Positions 29,654 through 40,039 of a DNA stretch of 64,000 nt are shown piece after piece (position 1 is the stretch's first letter; each line of letters starts with the position of its first letter). Source of the stretch: Rhizobiaceae bacterium (GTDB lineage Bacteria > Pseudomonadota > Alphaproteobacteria > Rhizobiales > Rhizobiaceae); assembly GCA_023953775.1 (NCBI GenBank), contig JAMLJD010000021.1, forward strand, positions 1 through 64,000, in the 5' to 3' direction. The notes beneath the pieces were generated by a model. That model did no database searches. It saw nothing but the letters and a program-made list of their open reading frames with translations, and was not told where the DNA came from. A program made the translations under genes and the position numbers.

Positions 29654-30947
29654 GGGCCAGCCTGAGCGGCATGAACAGCGCCCTGCCCTTGCGGCCGGAC
29701 GCCTGCTTGACCCGCTCCGTCCACAGCTTCCAGACGTCGGACCCCCATGGCTCGTCCGGCAGAAGATCGAAAGCGGCGCGCACGAAGTCGAGGTCGCCCG
29801 GTTCGAGCTGTGGTTTTTCCAGAGGGCCTTGCGACACGATCGCCCACCAGTCCGACGCATCGGCGAAACGGTCGAGGTTGCCGCGCACGGCGAGCCAGAA
29901 CGCCTCGGCCCGGCCGGCGTCGATCCCCATGCTCGCCAGTCGTTCGCTGGCAGCGTCGTAGGGCATCGCGTGAAGCAGGGCACGGTTGAGGATTTCGAGT
30001 TCGCCGGGATCGAACTTCGAGGCCGATTTCGACGTCGCCGTGGGCTCGAAGCGGGCGGCCAGATCATCCATGGAGGCGACAGCCTCGACGCTCGCCGACG
30101 TCCCGATCAGGACCGCCAGAGAGGCGACCGCCATCGGCTCGAGCCCGGCCTCGTACAGTCCCGAGATCGACAGTGCGCCGCTGCGCTTCGACAAGCCCTC
30201 GCCCGTCGACGTGGTGAGCAGATTGTGGTGGCCGAAGGCCGGCGGCGTCGCGCCCAGCGCCTCAAACAGCGCGATCTGCGCGCCGGTGTTGGTGATGTGG
30301 TCGTCGCCGCGGATGACGTGGCTGATACCCATATCGATATCATCGACCACCGACGGCAGCGTGTAGAGGAACGTCCCGTCCTCACGAACGAGAACCGGGT
30401 CGGACAGGGAGGCGAGATCAACGGTCTGGCGGCCGCGAAAGACGTCGTCCCAGTGAACGTCCGTACGCTCGGGCGCGAAGGGATCGCCGCCGGGGAAATT
30501 GGGCAGCAGGAACCGCCAGTGCGGACGCTTTCCCTCGGCGTCCAGGGAAGCCCGCTCAGCGTCGGTCAGCTTCAGCGCCTCGCGGCCGTAGACCGGCGGC
30601 AAGCGGCGCGACAGCCGGATCCTGCGGCGGCGCTCCAGCTCCTCCGGGGTTTCATAACAGGGATAGAGCAGGCCCTTGCTTCGAAGTGCGAGGACAGCCT
30701 CCTCATAAAGCCCGACACGCGCCGACTGGTAGGCGACCTTGTCGGGAACGATGCCCAGCCAGGCCAGGTCGACGGCAATCCGGTCGGCATATTCGCTCTT
30801 CGAGCGCGCCGTGTCCGTATCGTCGAAGCGCAGGACGAACGAGCCGCCATTGCGGCGCGCGAACAGCCAGTTGAACAGCGCCGTGCGCGCATTGCCGATA
30901 TGGATCAGGCCCGTCGGAGACGGGGCGAAACGGACTGTGACGGTCAT
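29571..30947 (-). CDS. gltX: Glutamate--tRNA ligase
   Basis: A 458-residue class I aminoacyl-tRNA synthetase charging tRNA with glutamate. The HIGH motif is HIGN in [18 protein letters not shown] (residues 5-22) and the KMSKS-type loop is GLSKRSG (about 236). The N-terminal catalytic and C-terminal anticodon-binding parts are complete and the length fits. Hyphomicrobiales often carry two GltX proteins, so this may be one of a pair. Its ATG overlaps the stop of the upstream MFS gene in TGATG. The ATG was preferred to the longer upstream frame because the catalytic motif normally lies within ten residues of the start. Confidence 0.94.
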   Translation of the reverse strand: MTVTVRFAPSPTGLIHIGNARTALFNWLFARRNGGSFVLRFDDTDTARSKSEYADRIAVDLAWLGIVPDKVAYQSARVGLYEEAVLALRSKGLLYPCYETPEELERRRRIRLSRRLPPVYGREALKLTDAERASLDAEGKRPHWRFLLPNFPGGDPFAPERTDVHWDDVFRGRQTVDLASLSDPVLVREDGTFLYTLPSVVDDIDMGISHVIRGDDHITNTGAQIALFEALGATPPAFGHHNLLTTSTGEGLSKRSGALSISGLYEAGLEPMAVASLAVLIGTSASVEAVASMDDLAARFEPTATSKSASKFDPGELEILNRALLHAMPYDAASERLASMGIDAGRAEAFWLAVRGNLDRFADASDWWAIVSQGPLEKPQLEPGDLDFVRAAFDLLPDEPWGSDVWKLWTERVKQASGRKGRALFMPLRLALTGRPSGPELADLLPLLGRAGTLARRP

Positions 30948-32179
30948 CAGCGCGGGGTAGCCGAAGCACCAGCCAATGGCAAGCTGCGCTCGCCGAAGCG
31001 TCGCGAGACGAAAAACAAGAGGATGCAGGCCGCGAAGCAGTAGGCACCCATCACCGTGATCTGCAGCGGATAATCGACCCCGAGATCGATGAGATAGCCG
31101 GTGATGCCCGGCCCGATCGCGGTTGCGAAAACCAGGATGGCCACGGTCAGCGCGCGGATCGCGCCCAAGTGCTTGACGCCGTAGACCTCCGGCCACAGCG
31201 AGCCGAAGATGGTGTTGGAGAAGCCATAGGTCATGCCCATCAGGCCCATGAAGGCGAAGGCGCTCCACTGCGCCTCGACGGCGCCGAGTGTCAGGCAACC
31301 GAGCCCCAGCGGGATCAGGAAGTATGGCAGCAGCGAGACGGCCGAGAAGCGATCGACCAGCTGGCCCGCGATCAGCGAGAAGGCGACCACGGTCGCCGCC
31401 ATGAAGGTGAAGGAGGAGGCGAAGACCTCGAGGGACCAGCCGCGGACCTCGACCAGGTAGACCTGGTGGAACGCGACCGTGGTGCCGATGAAGCCGGGCG
31501 CCATGACGCCGAGCAGGACGAGGTAGAACAGCGGGTCGCGCATTGCCTCGCCGCGTGTCCAGTCGCGGGCCGTCGGCTTTGGCGACACGGGATCGCTTGT
31601 CCGGGGCGACCTCTCGACGCGATGAAGCGTGGTGATCGCAGGCAATGCCACGAGGATCAGCGTCGCGCCAAACAGAAGCCAGGAATTGCGCCAGCCTATC
31701 GCGCCGGAGATCAGCACGAAAAGCAGCGGAAACATCGCCTCGCCGGCGTTGACGCCGATCGCGGTGACCGAGATCGCCTTGCCGCGCTGGGCGGCGAACC
31801 AGCGGCCGGCGGCCGTGAAGGCGTTCTGCGTCATCATGCCCTGCCCGAACAGCCGCAGCAGGTAGATAGTCACGACCAGGAGCACGATGTGGCCAGAAAG
31901 CGCCATCATCACACAGGCCATCGCCAGAACCGGTACGATGATCATCGTCACGACACGGGCCGGATAGCGGTCGACGATCTGGCCGAGCCGCGGCAGCGTG
32001 AACGCGCTGGCGAGCGTGGCCACCATGTAGAGCGTGCCGAAGCCGCCATGGGTGAGCCCGTATTCCTCGCGGATATGGCCGGCCGAAAGCGAGATGAAGA
32101 AGGTCTGCCCGTAGGACGAGAAGAAGGTCAGCAGGAAGCCGCCAGCCAGCCAGCGAAAATTGTCGCGAAGGAAATTCAT
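30947..32179 (-). CDS. MFS transporter
   Basis: A 410-residue protein with 12 predicted membrane helices, including [19 protein letters not shown] at the N-terminus and the A-motif-like [11 protein letters not shown] after helix 2. The central loop is short and charged. It belongs to the oxalate/formate antiporter-like or general MFS_1 group; the substrate is unknown. It lies in a leftward run GNAT - MFS - gltX, coupled to gltX by a one-base stop/start overlap and to GNAT by a seven-base gap. Confidence 0.87.
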   Translation of the reverse strand: MNFLRDNFRWLAGGFLLTFFSSYGQTFFISLSAGHIREEYGLTHGGFGTLYMVATLASAFTLPRLGQIVDRYPARVVTMIIVPVLAMACVMMALSGHIVLLVVTIYLLRLFGQGMMTQNAFTAAGRWFAAQRGKAISVTAIGVNAGEAMFPLLFVLISGAIGWRNSWLLFGATLILVALPAITTLHRVERSPRTSDPVSPKPTARDWTRGEAMRDPLFYLVLLGVMAPGFIGTTVAFHQVYLVEVRGWSLEVFASSFTFMAATVVAFSLIAGQLVDRFSAVSLLPYFLIPLGLGCLTLGAVEAQWSAFAFMGLMGMTYGFSNTIFGSLWPEVYGVKHLGAIRALTVAILVFATAIGPGITGYLIDLGVDYPLQITVMGAYCFAACILLFFVSRRFGERSLPLAGASATPR

Positions 32180-32186
32180 GGTCTCG

Positions 32187-32591
32187 CTATCCCGCGCCTG
32201 CGCGATCGAGGCGCATTTCGTTGCCGTCCACGGCGGGCCGGAAGCCGTAACGCTCGTAGAGGCCGTGTGCGTCGGCTGTGTTGAGCAGCCAGGTCGACAC
32301 CGTCGCCAGCTCGGGATGGCCGAGCAAGGCCTCCACCAGCGCCTTTCCGATGCCCTTCCCGCGATGATCCGGCCACACGATGACATCGGAGATGCGCGCG
32401 AAGAGCGCCCTGTCAGTGATCGCACGCGCGAAGCCGACCTGCCTGCCGTCCACGAGCGCTATCGCGCACAGGGAATTGGCAAAGGCGCGCCGGTGCATCT
32501 CATCCGTCCGTCCGGCGCCCCAGTAAGCGCCATTCAGCAGAGCCGTCGTGGCCGCGAAATCGAGCCTCCCGATGTCGTCGGTAATTTCCAT
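32187..32591 (-). CDS. GNAT-family N-acetyltransferase
   Basis: A 134-residue GCN5-related acetyltransferase. The acetyl-CoA-binding motif A is VWPDHRGKGIGKALVEALL (about residues 72-90, RxxGxG/A form) and the terminal HGLYERYGFRP is the usual motif B. It transfers acetyl from acetyl-CoA to an unknown amine. It is the middle gene of a leftward run nadE - GNAT - MFS - gltX with small gaps, so it probably shares their transcript. Confidence 0.88.
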   Translation of the reverse strand: MEITDDIGRLDFAATTALLNGAYWGAGRTDEMHRRAFANSLCAIALVDGRQVGFARAITDRALFARISDVIVWPDHRGKGIGKALVEALLGHPELATVSTWLLNTADAHGLYERYGFRPAVDGNEMRLDRAGAG

Positions 32592-32607
32592 CAGGAACCG
32601 GCCGCCC

Positions 32608-34287
32608 TCATGTCCGGTCGCGGAACTTGTTGGTGATCGGGTAGCGGCGGTCGCGGCCGAAATTCTTCTTCGTGATCTTTACGCCGGGCGCGGCCTGCCG
32701 GCGCTTGTATTCGGCGATGTAGAGCAGATGCTCGATGCGGTGGACGGTTTCGCGGTCGTGGCCGCGCGCGACGATCTCGTCGACGCCCATCTCGTTTTCG
32801 ACGAGGCATTCGAGAATGTCGTCGAGGACCGGATAAGGCGGCAACGAATCCTGGTCGGTCTGGTCGGGCCGCAGCTCGGCCGACGGCGCCTTGTCGATGA
32901 TGTTGGCCGGGATCACCTCGCCGCTCGGCCCTAGCGCGCCGGGAGGCACATGGCCATTGCGCCAGCGCGCCAGCGCATAGACCTGCATCTTGTAGACGTC
33001 CTTGATCGGGTTGAAGCCGCCGTTCATGTCGCCGTAGAGCGTCGCATAGCCGACCGACATCTCCGACTTGTTGCCCGTCGTCACCACCATCGACCCGAAC
33101 TTGTTGGAGATCGCCATGAGGATGGTGCCGCGGGCGCGGCTCTGCAGGTTCTCCTCGGTGATGCCCTCCTTCGTACCCTCGAACATCTGGCCGAGCGCGT
33201 TGGAGAAGCCCTCGACCGGCTCGAAGATGGGCACGATGTCATAGCGGCAGCCGAGCGCGCGGGCGCACGCCTCCGCATCCTTCAGCGAATCCTTCGAGGT
33301 GTAGCGGTAGGGCATCATGACGGCGCGCAGACGCTCCTCGCCCAGCGCATCGACGGCAAGCGCGGCGCAGATCGCCGAATCAATGCCGCCGGAAAGCCCG
33401 AGAACGACGTTCCGGAAGCCGTTCTTGTTCACGTAGTCGCGCAGGCCGAGCATGCAGGCGCGGTAGTCCGCCTCCTCCTTCTCGGGGATCTTCGACATCG
33501 GCCCGCCGTCGCAGACCCAGCTATCGCCCTCGCGCTTCCACGTCGTCACCGACACCGTTTCCTCGAACTGGCTCATCTGGAAGGCCAGCGACTTGTCGGC
33601 GTGGATGGCGAAGGACGCGCCGTCGAAGACCAGCTCGTCCTGCCCGCAGAGCTGGTTGGCGTAGATCATCGGCAGGCCGCTTTCGATGACCTGCCGGATG
33701 ACGACCTGGTGGCGGACATCGACCTTGCCGCGATAGTAGGGCGAGCCGTTGGGCACGAGCAGGATCTCGGCGCCGGATTCGGCCAGCGTCTCGCAGACGC
33801 CGAGCTCGCCCCAGATGTCCTCGCAGATCGGGATGCCCAGCCGCACGCCGCGGAAATTGACCGGGCCCGGCATGTCGGGCCCGGCCTGGAACACGCGCTT
33901 CTCGTCGAACTCGCCGTAATTCGGCAGGTCGATCTTGAAACGCTCGGCCGTCACCTTGCCGCCGTCGGCAACGATAACGGCGTTGTGGAGCCCGCTGCGG
34001 CGGCGCAGCGGCACGCCCATGATGATGCCGGGGCCGCCATCCGCCGTGTCCGCGGCGAGATCGAGTGCGGCAGCCTCGCATGCCTCGACGAAGGCCGGCT
34101 TCAGGACAAGATCCTCCGGCGGATAGCCAGCGATGAAGAGTTCGGTAAACAGCACCAGCTCGGCACCGTGTCGGGCGGCATCCGCCCTTGCCTCGCGGGC
34201 CTTGGCGAGATTGCCGGCAATGTCGCCGACCGTGGGGTTCAGCTGCGCGATCGCAATCCGCAGGATGTCGGGTGCCTTGGTGCTCAT
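32608..34287 (-). CDS. nadE: Glutamine-dependent NAD+ synthase
   Basis: A 559-residue enzyme making NAD+ from deamido-NAD+, ATP and glutamine. The N-terminal nitrilase-like amidase (about 1-250) has the Glu-Lys-Cys set in LFTELFIAGYPPEDL, ERFKIDLPNYGEFDE and IPICEDIW. The C-terminal synthetase (from about 290) has the ATP-pyrophosphatase loop LGLSGGIDSA and TTGNKSEM. Both are complete. The ATG was preferred to the GTG one codon upstream. It heads the leftward run with GNAT, MFS and gltX. Confidence 0.95.
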   Translation of the reverse strand: MSTKAPDILRIAIAQLNPTVGDIAGNLAKAREARADAARHGAELVLFTELFIAGYPPEDLVLKPAFVEACEAAALDLAADTADGGPGIIMGVPLRRRSGLHNAVIVADGGKVTAERFKIDLPNYGEFDEKRVFQAGPDMPGPVNFRGVRLGIPICEDIWGELGVCETLAESGAEILLVPNGSPYYRGKVDVRHQVVIRQVIESGLPMIYANQLCGQDELVFDGASFAIHADKSLAFQMSQFEETVSVTTWKREGDSWVCDGGPMSKIPEKEEADYRACMLGLRDYVNKNGFRNVVLGLSGGIDSAICAALAVDALGEERLRAVMMPYRYTSKDSLKDAEACARALGCRYDIVPIFEPVEGFSNALGQMFEGTKEGITEENLQSRARGTILMAISNKFGSMVVTTGNKSEMSVGYATLYGDMNGGFNPIKDVYKMQVYALARWRNGHVPPGALGPSGEVIPANIIDKAPSAELRPDQTDQDSLPPYPVLDDILECLVENEMGVDEIVARGHDRETVHRIEHLLYIAEYKRRQAAPGVKITKKNFGRDRRYPITNKFRDRT

Positions 34288-34420
34288 CACCGGGGTTTAT
34301 CGCGCGGCCTGCGCGAGGGCAATCGGGTTTGGCTGTGTCAGACGGTCCGGCGACCCAGCCTTGACACACGGGCGCCGCTGGCCGATTGCCGGGCCGCGCC
34401 ACCATTTGTCCGGACACCAT

Positions 34421-35851
34421 ATGCCTTACGAGAACAGCCTCAAGAAGCCGCTCGAATTTCTGGCGCGCCACTGGTTCGTCTTTCTGCCCCTTTTGGTGCT
34501 GGCGCTGGGGCTGCCCAATCTGGGCGAGCGCCCCTACCGCTTCGAGGAAGGCCGCCGCATCGTGCAGGCGCTCGCCATTCACGATGGCGGGTCGTGGTGG
34601 AGGCTCGAGACATTCGGTATCGACTATCTCTTCAAGCCGCCGATGCTGCCCTGGCTGATCGAGCTTTGGGGCCGGCTGCTCGGCGGGATCGGCGAGACCG
34701 CGGCGCGCATGAGCGGCCTGCTCGCCGTTGCGGGCGGCGCCGCAACGGCCGGATGGCTGGCGTTCCGCATCGCGCCCGAGCGTGCCCGTATCGCCGCGCT
34801 TGCGGCGGGGGCGACATTCCTCGCTTCGCAGACGGTTTTCGCGCGCATCCGGCTGGCCGAGACCGACGCGTTGGCCACGGCGCTGGTGGCCGCGGCATTC
34901 CTGGTGTGGGCGCTGGCGCGGCTTTCCAACCGCACGGGTATCCTGACGTGGGCGGGCGTCGCGCTGTTCTTTTCCGCTGCCCTGATGACGAAGGGACCGG
35001 CGCCGCTGCTTTTTCCGCTTGCCGCGATGGTGGCGCTGCCGGTCGCCGAGCGGCGTTGGGGTGAGCTGGCAGCCCTTTGCGCGACACTCGGCGTCAGCGC
35101 GCTGCCGATCGCCTACTGGCTTTACGTCAATGCCGACACCACAAGCACGACCGAGGTCGCCGGTATCGTGCGGCTGACCACGACCGAAGCCGATTCGGCC
35201 TGGACCTATCTCAAGCTGTCGTCGGAATCGCTCGCCAAGGGTGTGCTCCAGTCGATGCCGGCGGCGGCGATCGCCGCGATCTGGATCATCCGTACCAAAG
35301 CCTGGCGCCGGTCGTCGCAGCCGCCGATGAACCACGCACTGTTTCTCTACGCGGTGCCGGTCTCGATCTTCATCCTCGTGTGGCCCTATTCGGAAGGCCG
35401 ATATGCGATGCCGGCGATCTGGCCGCTCGCGGTGATGGCCGGCCTGTGGATTGCGAATGCCTGGGACAGGCGCGGCGTCGCGACCATGCTCGCCGCCTTC
35501 CTGATCGCCTTCGTCGGCATCCAGTCGGCGCAGATCGCGCTGGCGGGACGGACCGACGCGCAGATCGCGCAGCGCAGGGCCGCGACCGCGCTGTCAGACG
35601 CCTTCGCGGAGCTGCCTCCCGGCAAGGCGCTTCTGCTCACGCCGCAGGACTACAACCGCTACGCCTATGTCGGCCGCAACGCGATCTGGATCGAGGCGAG
35701 CGATCTGGACTGTCCGCCGCCCGGCCCGTTCCTTCTCGCCGAGGATGCGGCGGCGCACCTGCCGGACCCCGCGCGCTGGGAGCAGATCGAGCGGATCGAG
35801 GCGGCCGGGGCCACGCTCTTCCGGCGCATCGAGGACGATCCCGGCTGCTGA
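34421..35851 (+). CDS. GT39/ArnT-like membrane glycosyltransferase
   Basis: A 476-residue integral membrane protein with about 10-12 helices. Near the N-terminus it has the acidic Asn/Glu loop of the PMT/ArnT (GT-C) fold: ERPYRFEEGRR at about residue 28 is followed by DYLFKPPMLPWL, matching the D/E-x-x-x-K-P-P segment of ArnT-type enzymes. These use polyprenyl-phosphate sugars to glycosylate lipid A, other lipids or proteins on the periplasmic side. The first ATG of the likely coding part was taken; a longer upstream frame lacks similarity. Acceptor and sugar are unknown. Confidence 0.85.
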   Translation: MPYENSLKKPLEFLARHWFVFLPLLVLALGLPNLGERPYRFEEGRRIVQALAIHDGGSWWRLETFGIDYLFKPPMLPWLIELWGRLLGGIGETAARMSGLLAVAGGAATAGWLAFRIAPERARIAALAAGATFLASQTVFARIRLAETDALATALVAAAFLVWALARLSNRTGILTWAGVALFFSAALMTKGPAPLLFPLAAMVALPVAERRWGELAALCATLGVSALPIAYWLYVNADTTSTTEVAGIVRLTTTEADSAWTYLKLSSESLAKGVLQSMPAAAIAAIWIIRTKAWRRSSQPPMNHALFLYAVPVSIFILVWPYSEGRYAMPAIWPLAVMAGLWIANAWDRRGVATMLAAFLIAFVGIQSAQIALAGRTDAQIAQRRAATALSDAFAELPPGKALLLTPQDYNRYAYVGRNAIWIEASDLDCPPPGPFLLAEDAAAHLPDPARWEQIERIEAAGATLFRRIEDDPGC

Positions 35852-35862
35852 CGGGGGCCGGT

Positions 35863-36576
35863 CTACTCGCCCATATATTCGCGCAAGGACTCGGCCGAAT
35901 GGTTCTCGCCGATCGACATGGAGAGAATGCGCGAGAGGTGGAGGTATGGAAGCCCGGTCTGCGCCTTCCAGGCGTTGAGCTGTGCCTGGATCTTGCCGAG
36001 GTCCTTCTTCGACGACGCGTTGTCGCCGATATCGAGGCCGGCATCGCGCAGTGCGAGACCGAAGTCGGTCGAGACGATGAAGCCGTCCCAGCCGATCCAG
36101 CGCAGGAAATACTGGCCGGTATTGCCGCCGAGGCGGCTACCGTGCTTGCCGAGATAGGCCATCAGGCCGACCTGGTCGTCAGCCGGCCAATTGGCCAGGA
36201 AACGGCCGAAGCCGCCATGCTCGGCCGAGACGCGGTCGACGAAGGCCGCGTTCTCACGCACCGACTTGATCTTCTGGGGATTGCGGACGATGCGCTTGTC
36301 GGAAGCGAGATCGTGCCAGTAGTCGTCCGGCTGGAAGAGCAGCCGCTTCGGCTCGAATCCGAGGAACGCTTCTTCGAAGTCGGGCCATTTCTGCTCGATG
36401 ACGCGCCAGACGAAGCCGGCCGAAAAGACGCGGCTGGCCATGGTCGAGAGGATGCGGTCGTCGGGCACGTCGGCGAGCAGCGCATTGTCGGGCGGGGCGG
36501 GCAGCAGCGTTGCGAGGACGGCCTCGCCGCCCTTGCGCTCGGCGGCGCGCGCCCGGATCGTGTCGAAGCTCTTCAT
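35863..36576 (-). CDS. DNA-3-methyladenine glycosylase I-like protein
   Basis: A 237-residue protein of the Tag/HhH-GPD-related group commonly annotated as 3-methyladenine DNA glycosylase in rhizobia. It starts SFDTIRARAAERKGG, with FVWRVIEQKWPDFEEAF in the first third and GSRLGGNTGQYFLRWIG in the middle. The classical Tag motif with the zinc-binding His/Cys (CxW...H...H/C) is not apparent, so its activity may differ from E. coli Tag. The ATG before KSFDTIRARA was chosen as the family start. It converges on the GT39-like gene with an 11-base gap. Confidence 0.8.
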   Translation of the reverse strand: MKSFDTIRARAAERKGGEAVLATLLPAPPDNALLADVPDDRILSTMASRVFSAGFVWRVIEQKWPDFEEAFLGFEPKRLLFQPDDYWHDLASDKRIVRNPQKIKSVRENAAFVDRVSAEHGGFGRFLANWPADDQVGLMAYLGKHGSRLGGNTGQYFLRWIGWDGFIVSTDFGLALRDAGLDIGDNASSKKDLGKIQAQLNAWKAQTGLPYLHLSRILSMSIGENHSAESLREYMGE

Positions 36577-36641
36577 CGCGGTTCCTCCCCGCGCAGCATA
36601 GGACGGGGAAAAGCCCGCCAACAAGCAAGATTCGGCCGGGC

Positions 36642-37220
36642 TCAGGGCTCCAGCGCCTGATCGCCCCTGTCGAGGATCAGCGGCACGATGATGTCCTCCT
36701 CGTCCTCCAGATGCCGGGTCAGGAGCGACACGAGCCTCTCGTTCTCGTCGGCGTAGCGGTCGGCGGCGAAACGCTGGCTGTCGGCGCTTTCCTCAAGCGA
36801 GCGCATGAACGCGTTGGCGGTTTCGGCATTGCGCTCGAGCGCCTCGTGGATGCGGTGGTGGTCGGCGTCGAGGATGTCGAAGCCGCGCTTCAGCCGGCTT
36901 TCGGCGCGGGCGAACACGGGGAAATAGTGCTGATCCTCGACCTGGTGATGGCCTTCGAGATTGCCGAGGAAGAAGTTGAGGCGCGGCGCGAACCAGGCGG
37001 CGAAGGCGGGCGCGTCCAGCCTGCCCTCGCGATGATCGGCGATCCCCCTGGTGAGCATCGCGCCGACGTCGCGAAACATGTCGTGGCGCTGCAGCCAGAA
37101 CTGCGCCATGCCGCGGATGTTGTCATGCGCCTGCCACTCGGCGCGCGGATAGCGCTCGAGCAGGAACCGCAGATCCTCGGGAAGGCCGGAGCGCGTATCG
37201 AGCGCGAGCGTATCGTCTAT
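36642..37220 (-). CDS. Hemerythrin HHE-domain protein, apparent ATA start codon
   Basis: A helical protein with the HHE metal-site pattern: HDMFRD, EGHHQVEDQHYFPVF, DADHHRIHEAL and RHLEDEEDIIVPL, able to bind a di-iron centre. The first in-frame ATG (37109) has no ribosome-binding site and leaves out 37 upstream codons that look fully coding (LALDTRSGLPEDLRFLLERY and so on). The upstream frame has no ATG, GTG or TTG, but an ATA at 37220 is preceded by GGAG with an eight-base spacer. I therefore place the start at ATA, giving 192 residues; a recent ATG-to-ATA change or sequence error is the alternative. Confidence 0.7.
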   Translation of the reverse strand: MDDTLALDTRSGLPEDLRFLLERYPRAEWQAHDNIRGMAQFWLQRHDMFRDVGAMLTRGIADHREGRLDAPAFAAWFAPRLNFFLGNLEGHHQVEDQHYFPVFARAESRLKRGFDILDADHHRIHEALERNAETANAFMRSLEESADSQRFAADRYADENERLVSLLTRHLEDEEDIIVPLILDRGDQALEP

Positions 37221-37286
37221 GGTCTCAACTCCGTCTGCGCGGGCGGCCGGGGCTTACTGGGCCCCGGCGCCCCAGAGCATTCCGCT

Positions 37287-38084
37287 TCAGTGGAACAGAT
37301 AGGAATCGTAGGCGAAGAAGCCAAGCTGGGCGGATGCATGCGCCCGCTCCGCCTTCGCATCCGGCCCGGCCGCGCCATAGGCGAAGAACAGCGGCATGAG
37401 ATGCTCGTCGGTCGGATGGTTGTCGAGCGGGAACGGCGCCTCGTCGCGCCAGGCAAGGATCGCGTCGCGGTCGCCAGCCTCGAAGCGCTCGGCGAACCAG
37501 GCGACGAACGCATTGACCCGGCGCACGAGCTCGGGGTCGGCGGTCACGCCGCCGCGCATGACGGGGAACAGCGCCCGCAAATTGTGGGTGATGTGCCCGG
37601 AGCCGACGAGAAGCACGCCTTCCTCGCGCAGCGGCGCCAGCGCACGGCCCACCGCATAGTGCCAGGCAGCGTCGCGGGACGGATCGACGGATACCTGAAC
37701 GACCGGGATGTCGGCATCCGGAAATGCCAGCCTGAGCGGCGTCCAGGTGCCGTGATCATAGCCGCGATGCGGCACCGCCGACGGATGCAATCCGGCTTCG
37801 GCCAACAGGCCGAGTACCTTCTCCGCAAGCGCGGGGTCGCCCGGAGCGGGATAGACCATGTTGTAAAGTTCGGGCGCGAATCCCCCGAAATCATAGATCA
37901 TTCCGGGCTTCGGATCGGTCACGACGGCAACGCCGTCGGTCTCGAAATGCGCCGAGACCACGACAATGGCCTTGGGACGTTCGATCCGCCCGGCGAGACC
38001 TTCGAGATAGTCGCGCGCCTCGCTCGGCTCGATGACGATGTTCGGGCCACCATGGGAAATGAAAATCGACGGTAATGTGCTCAT
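37287..38084 (-). CDS. Class III extradiol (DODA-type) dioxygenase, YgiD-like
   Basis: A 265-residue LigB-superfamily enzyme related to 4,5-DOPA extradiol dioxygenase. Metal-ligand and catalytic histidines occur in FISHGGP (residue 10), VVSAHFE (45), GYDHGTWTPL (about 107) and GSGHITHNL (about 162). It would open a catechol-type ring with oxygen, using zinc or iron; the physiological substrate is unknown in bacteria. It stands between the hemerythrin-domain and GFA genes, all leftward, with gaps of 66-103 bases. Confidence 0.88.
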   Translation of the reverse strand: MSTLPSIFISHGGPNIVIEPSEARDYLEGLAGRIERPKAIVVVSAHFETDGVAVVTDPKPGMIYDFGGFAPELYNMVYPAPGDPALAEKVLGLLAEAGLHPSAVPHRGYDHGTWTPLRLAFPDADIPVVQVSVDPSRDAAWHYAVGRALAPLREEGVLLVGSGHITHNLRALFPVMRGGVTADPELVRRVNAFVAWFAERFEAGDRDAILAWRDEAPFPLDNHPTDEHLMPLFFAYGAAGPDAKAERAHASAQLGFFAYDSYLFH

Positions 38085-38187
38085 GCCAGATCTCCTTGAC
38101 CGCTATATAGCTGGCCGGAGGTCGGCATGTGAGAGGTCGCGCGGACGACATAGCGTTCAATAATGGTGAACGCCCACCCGCTGACCG

Positions 38188-38583
38188 TCAACCCGAGGCT
38201 TGATAGCAGGGAAGCCCGTCGTCGATCCCGTAATAGTCGCCCTTGTCGGCGACGAAGATGTGCTTGACGGCCTCGAGCCCGCTCGGATCGTCAAACGAGC
38301 CGGCGAGGACCGACGTCACGGCGCTGCCGTCGGATTTCCAGAAGAGCGCCGACCCGCAGGTGCCGCAGAAGCCCCGGCTTGCCGTCGACGAAGCGCGGTA
38401 CCAGTGCACGGCGTCCCCGCCTTCGATCGTCAACGCGTCGTCGGAGACATTTGTCGCAGCGTAGTGGTGTCCCGTCTGCTTGCGGCACTGGGTGCAATGG
38501 CAATAGACGACCCCGCGCACCGGGCCTCGCGCCGCGAAGCGCACGGCGCCACACAGGCATGAACCGTGGCGTGTTTCACTCAT
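38188..38583 (-). CDS. GFA-family (glutathione-dependent formaldehyde-activating-like) zinc protein
   Basis: A 131-residue protein with the GFA zinc pattern: CLCGAVRF (residues 9-16), CHCTQCRKQTG (about 28-38) and GFCGTCGSALFWKS (about 72-85), seven cysteines for two zinc ions. The fold is that of the Gfa enzyme but most members have no proven activity. A second GFA gene is near 55.1 kb in this window. Confidence 0.9.
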   Translation of the reverse strand: MSETRHGSCLCGAVRFAARGPVRGVVYCHCTQCRKQTGHHYAATNVSDDALTIEGGDAVHWYRASSTASRGFCGTCGSALFWKSDGSAVTSVLAGSFDDPSGLEAVKHIFVADKGDYYGIDDGLPCYQASG

Positions 38584-38662
38584 GTTTGGCTCTCCCCTTC
38601 CCGTCGCGCGATCATTTCACGTGGCGGGACAGGGAAAAATCGCATAATTCTGAACGCTGCGA

Positions 38663-40039
38663 TCAGCCGTTCGCGACCTTGCGGTGGGGAAGCGCGTCAC
38701 GATCCTTCTTGAGGAGCTCGGCGACCAGAAAAGCCATCTCCAGCGCCTGATCGGCATTGAGCCGCGGGTCGCAATGTGTGTGATAGCGGTCGTGCAGATC
38801 GTCGGCAGAGATGGCGCGGGCGCCGCCCGTGCACTCGGTGACGTTCTTGCCGGTCATCTCGACATGGATGCCGCCGGGATGCGTACCCTCTGCGCGATGG
38901 ATGTCGAAGAAGGCCTGAACCTCGGACAGGATACGCTCGAAGGGCCGCGTTTTGTAGCTGTTGAGCGTGATCGTGTTGCCGTGCATGGGATCGCACGACC
39001 ACACCACCTTGCGCCCCTCGCGCTCGACGGCGCGGATGAGCTTCGGCAGATGATCGCCGACCTTGTCGGCGCCGAAGCGGTTGATGAGCGTCAGCCGGCC
39101 CGGCTCGTTCTCCGGGTTGAGAAGGTCGATCAAGGTCAGCAGACCGTCCTCGGTGAGCGACGGACCGCATTTGAGGCCGAGCGGGTTCTTGATGCCGCGG
39201 CAGTATTCGATGTGGGCGTGATCCGGCTGGCGCGTGCGATCGCCGATCCAGATCATGTGGCCGGAGGTCGCGTACCAGTCGCCAGAGGTCGAATCGACGC
39301 GCGTCAGCGCCTCCTCGAAGCCGAGCAGCAGCGCCTCGTGGCTGGTGTAGAAATCGGTCTCGCGGATCGAATAGTTGTTCTCGCCGGTGATGCCGATCGC
39401 CCGCATGAACTCCATCGATTCCGAGATGCGGTCGGCCAGCGCCTGATAGCGCTCGGCCTGCGGGCTGTCGGAGATGAAGCCAAGCATCCAGCGATGGACG
39501 TTGTCGAGATTGGCGAAGCCACCCTGCGCGAAGGCGCGCAGCAGGTTGAGCGTCGCCGCCGCCTGGCGATAGGCCATTTCCTGGCGCGCGGGATCGGGAA
39601 TGCGCGACTTCTCGTCGAACTCGATGCCGTTGATGATGTCGCCGCGATAGGACGGGAGCGTGACCCCGTCCTTGGTCTCGTTGTCGGACGAGCGCGGCTT
39701 CGCGAACTGACCCGCGATGCGGCCGATCTTCACCACCGGCTGCGCGCCGGCGAATGTCAGCACGACGGCCATCTGCAGGAAGACGCGGAAGAAATCGCGG
39801 ATATTGTCGGCGCCGTGTTCAGCGAAGCTCTCGGCGCAGTCGCCGCCCTGAAGCAGGAAGCCCTCGCCCGCGGAGACGGCAGCAAGCTGCTTCTTCAGCT
39901 TGCGGGCCTCACCTGCAAAAACCAGCGGCGGAAAGGTCGCGAGGCGGCCCTCGGTCTCTGCCAGCGCGGCCTGGTCCGGATAGGCCGGCACCTGCTGGAT
40001 GGGTTTCGCTCTCCAGGAATTCGGCGACCATTTCGTCAT
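38663..40039 (-). CDS. Class II 3-deoxy-D-arabino-heptulosonate 7-phosphate synthase
   Basis: A 458-residue class II (plant-type) DAHP synthase, the first step of aromatic amino-acid synthesis from phosphoenolpyruvate and erythrose-4-phosphate. Marks are QGGDCAESF (about 70), [43 protein letters not shown] and [11 protein letters not shown], all in the family's order. The metal-ligand cysteine, histidine and glutamate are kept. An in-frame TTG four codons upstream is possible, but the ATG matches the usual [10 protein letters not shown] start. It is a single gene. Confidence 0.95.
   Translation of the reverse strand: MTKWSPNSWRAKPIQQVPAYPDQAALAETEGRLATFPPLVFAGEARKLKKQLAAVSAGEGFLLQGGDCAESFAEHGADNIRDFFRVFLQMAVVLTFAGAQPVVKIGRIAGQFAKPRSSDNETKDGVTLPSYRGDIINGIEFDEKSRIPDPARQEMAYRQAAATLNLLRAFAQGGFANLDNVHRWMLGFISDSPQAERYQALADRISESMEFMRAIGITGENNYSIRETDFYTSHEALLLGFEEALTRVDSTSGDWYATSGHMIWIGDRTRQPDHAHIEYCRGIKNPLGLKCGPSLTEDGLLTLIDLLNPENEPGRLTLINRFGADKVGDHLPKLIRAVEREGRKVVWSCDPMHGNTITLNSYKTRPFERILSEVQAFFDIHRAEGTHPGGIHVEMTGKNVTECTGGARAISADDLHDRYHTHCDPRLNADQALEMAFLVAELLKKDRDALPHRKVANG

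Noticed and set aside
28073..30067. Long minus-strand frame bridging maeB, DUF2865 and gltX
   Set aside because: Crosses three real genes in the wrong frames and shows no protein-like pattern.
32950..35064. 704-residue plus-strand frame over nadE
   Set aside because: Antisense shadow; nadE on the other strand has all catalytic motifs.
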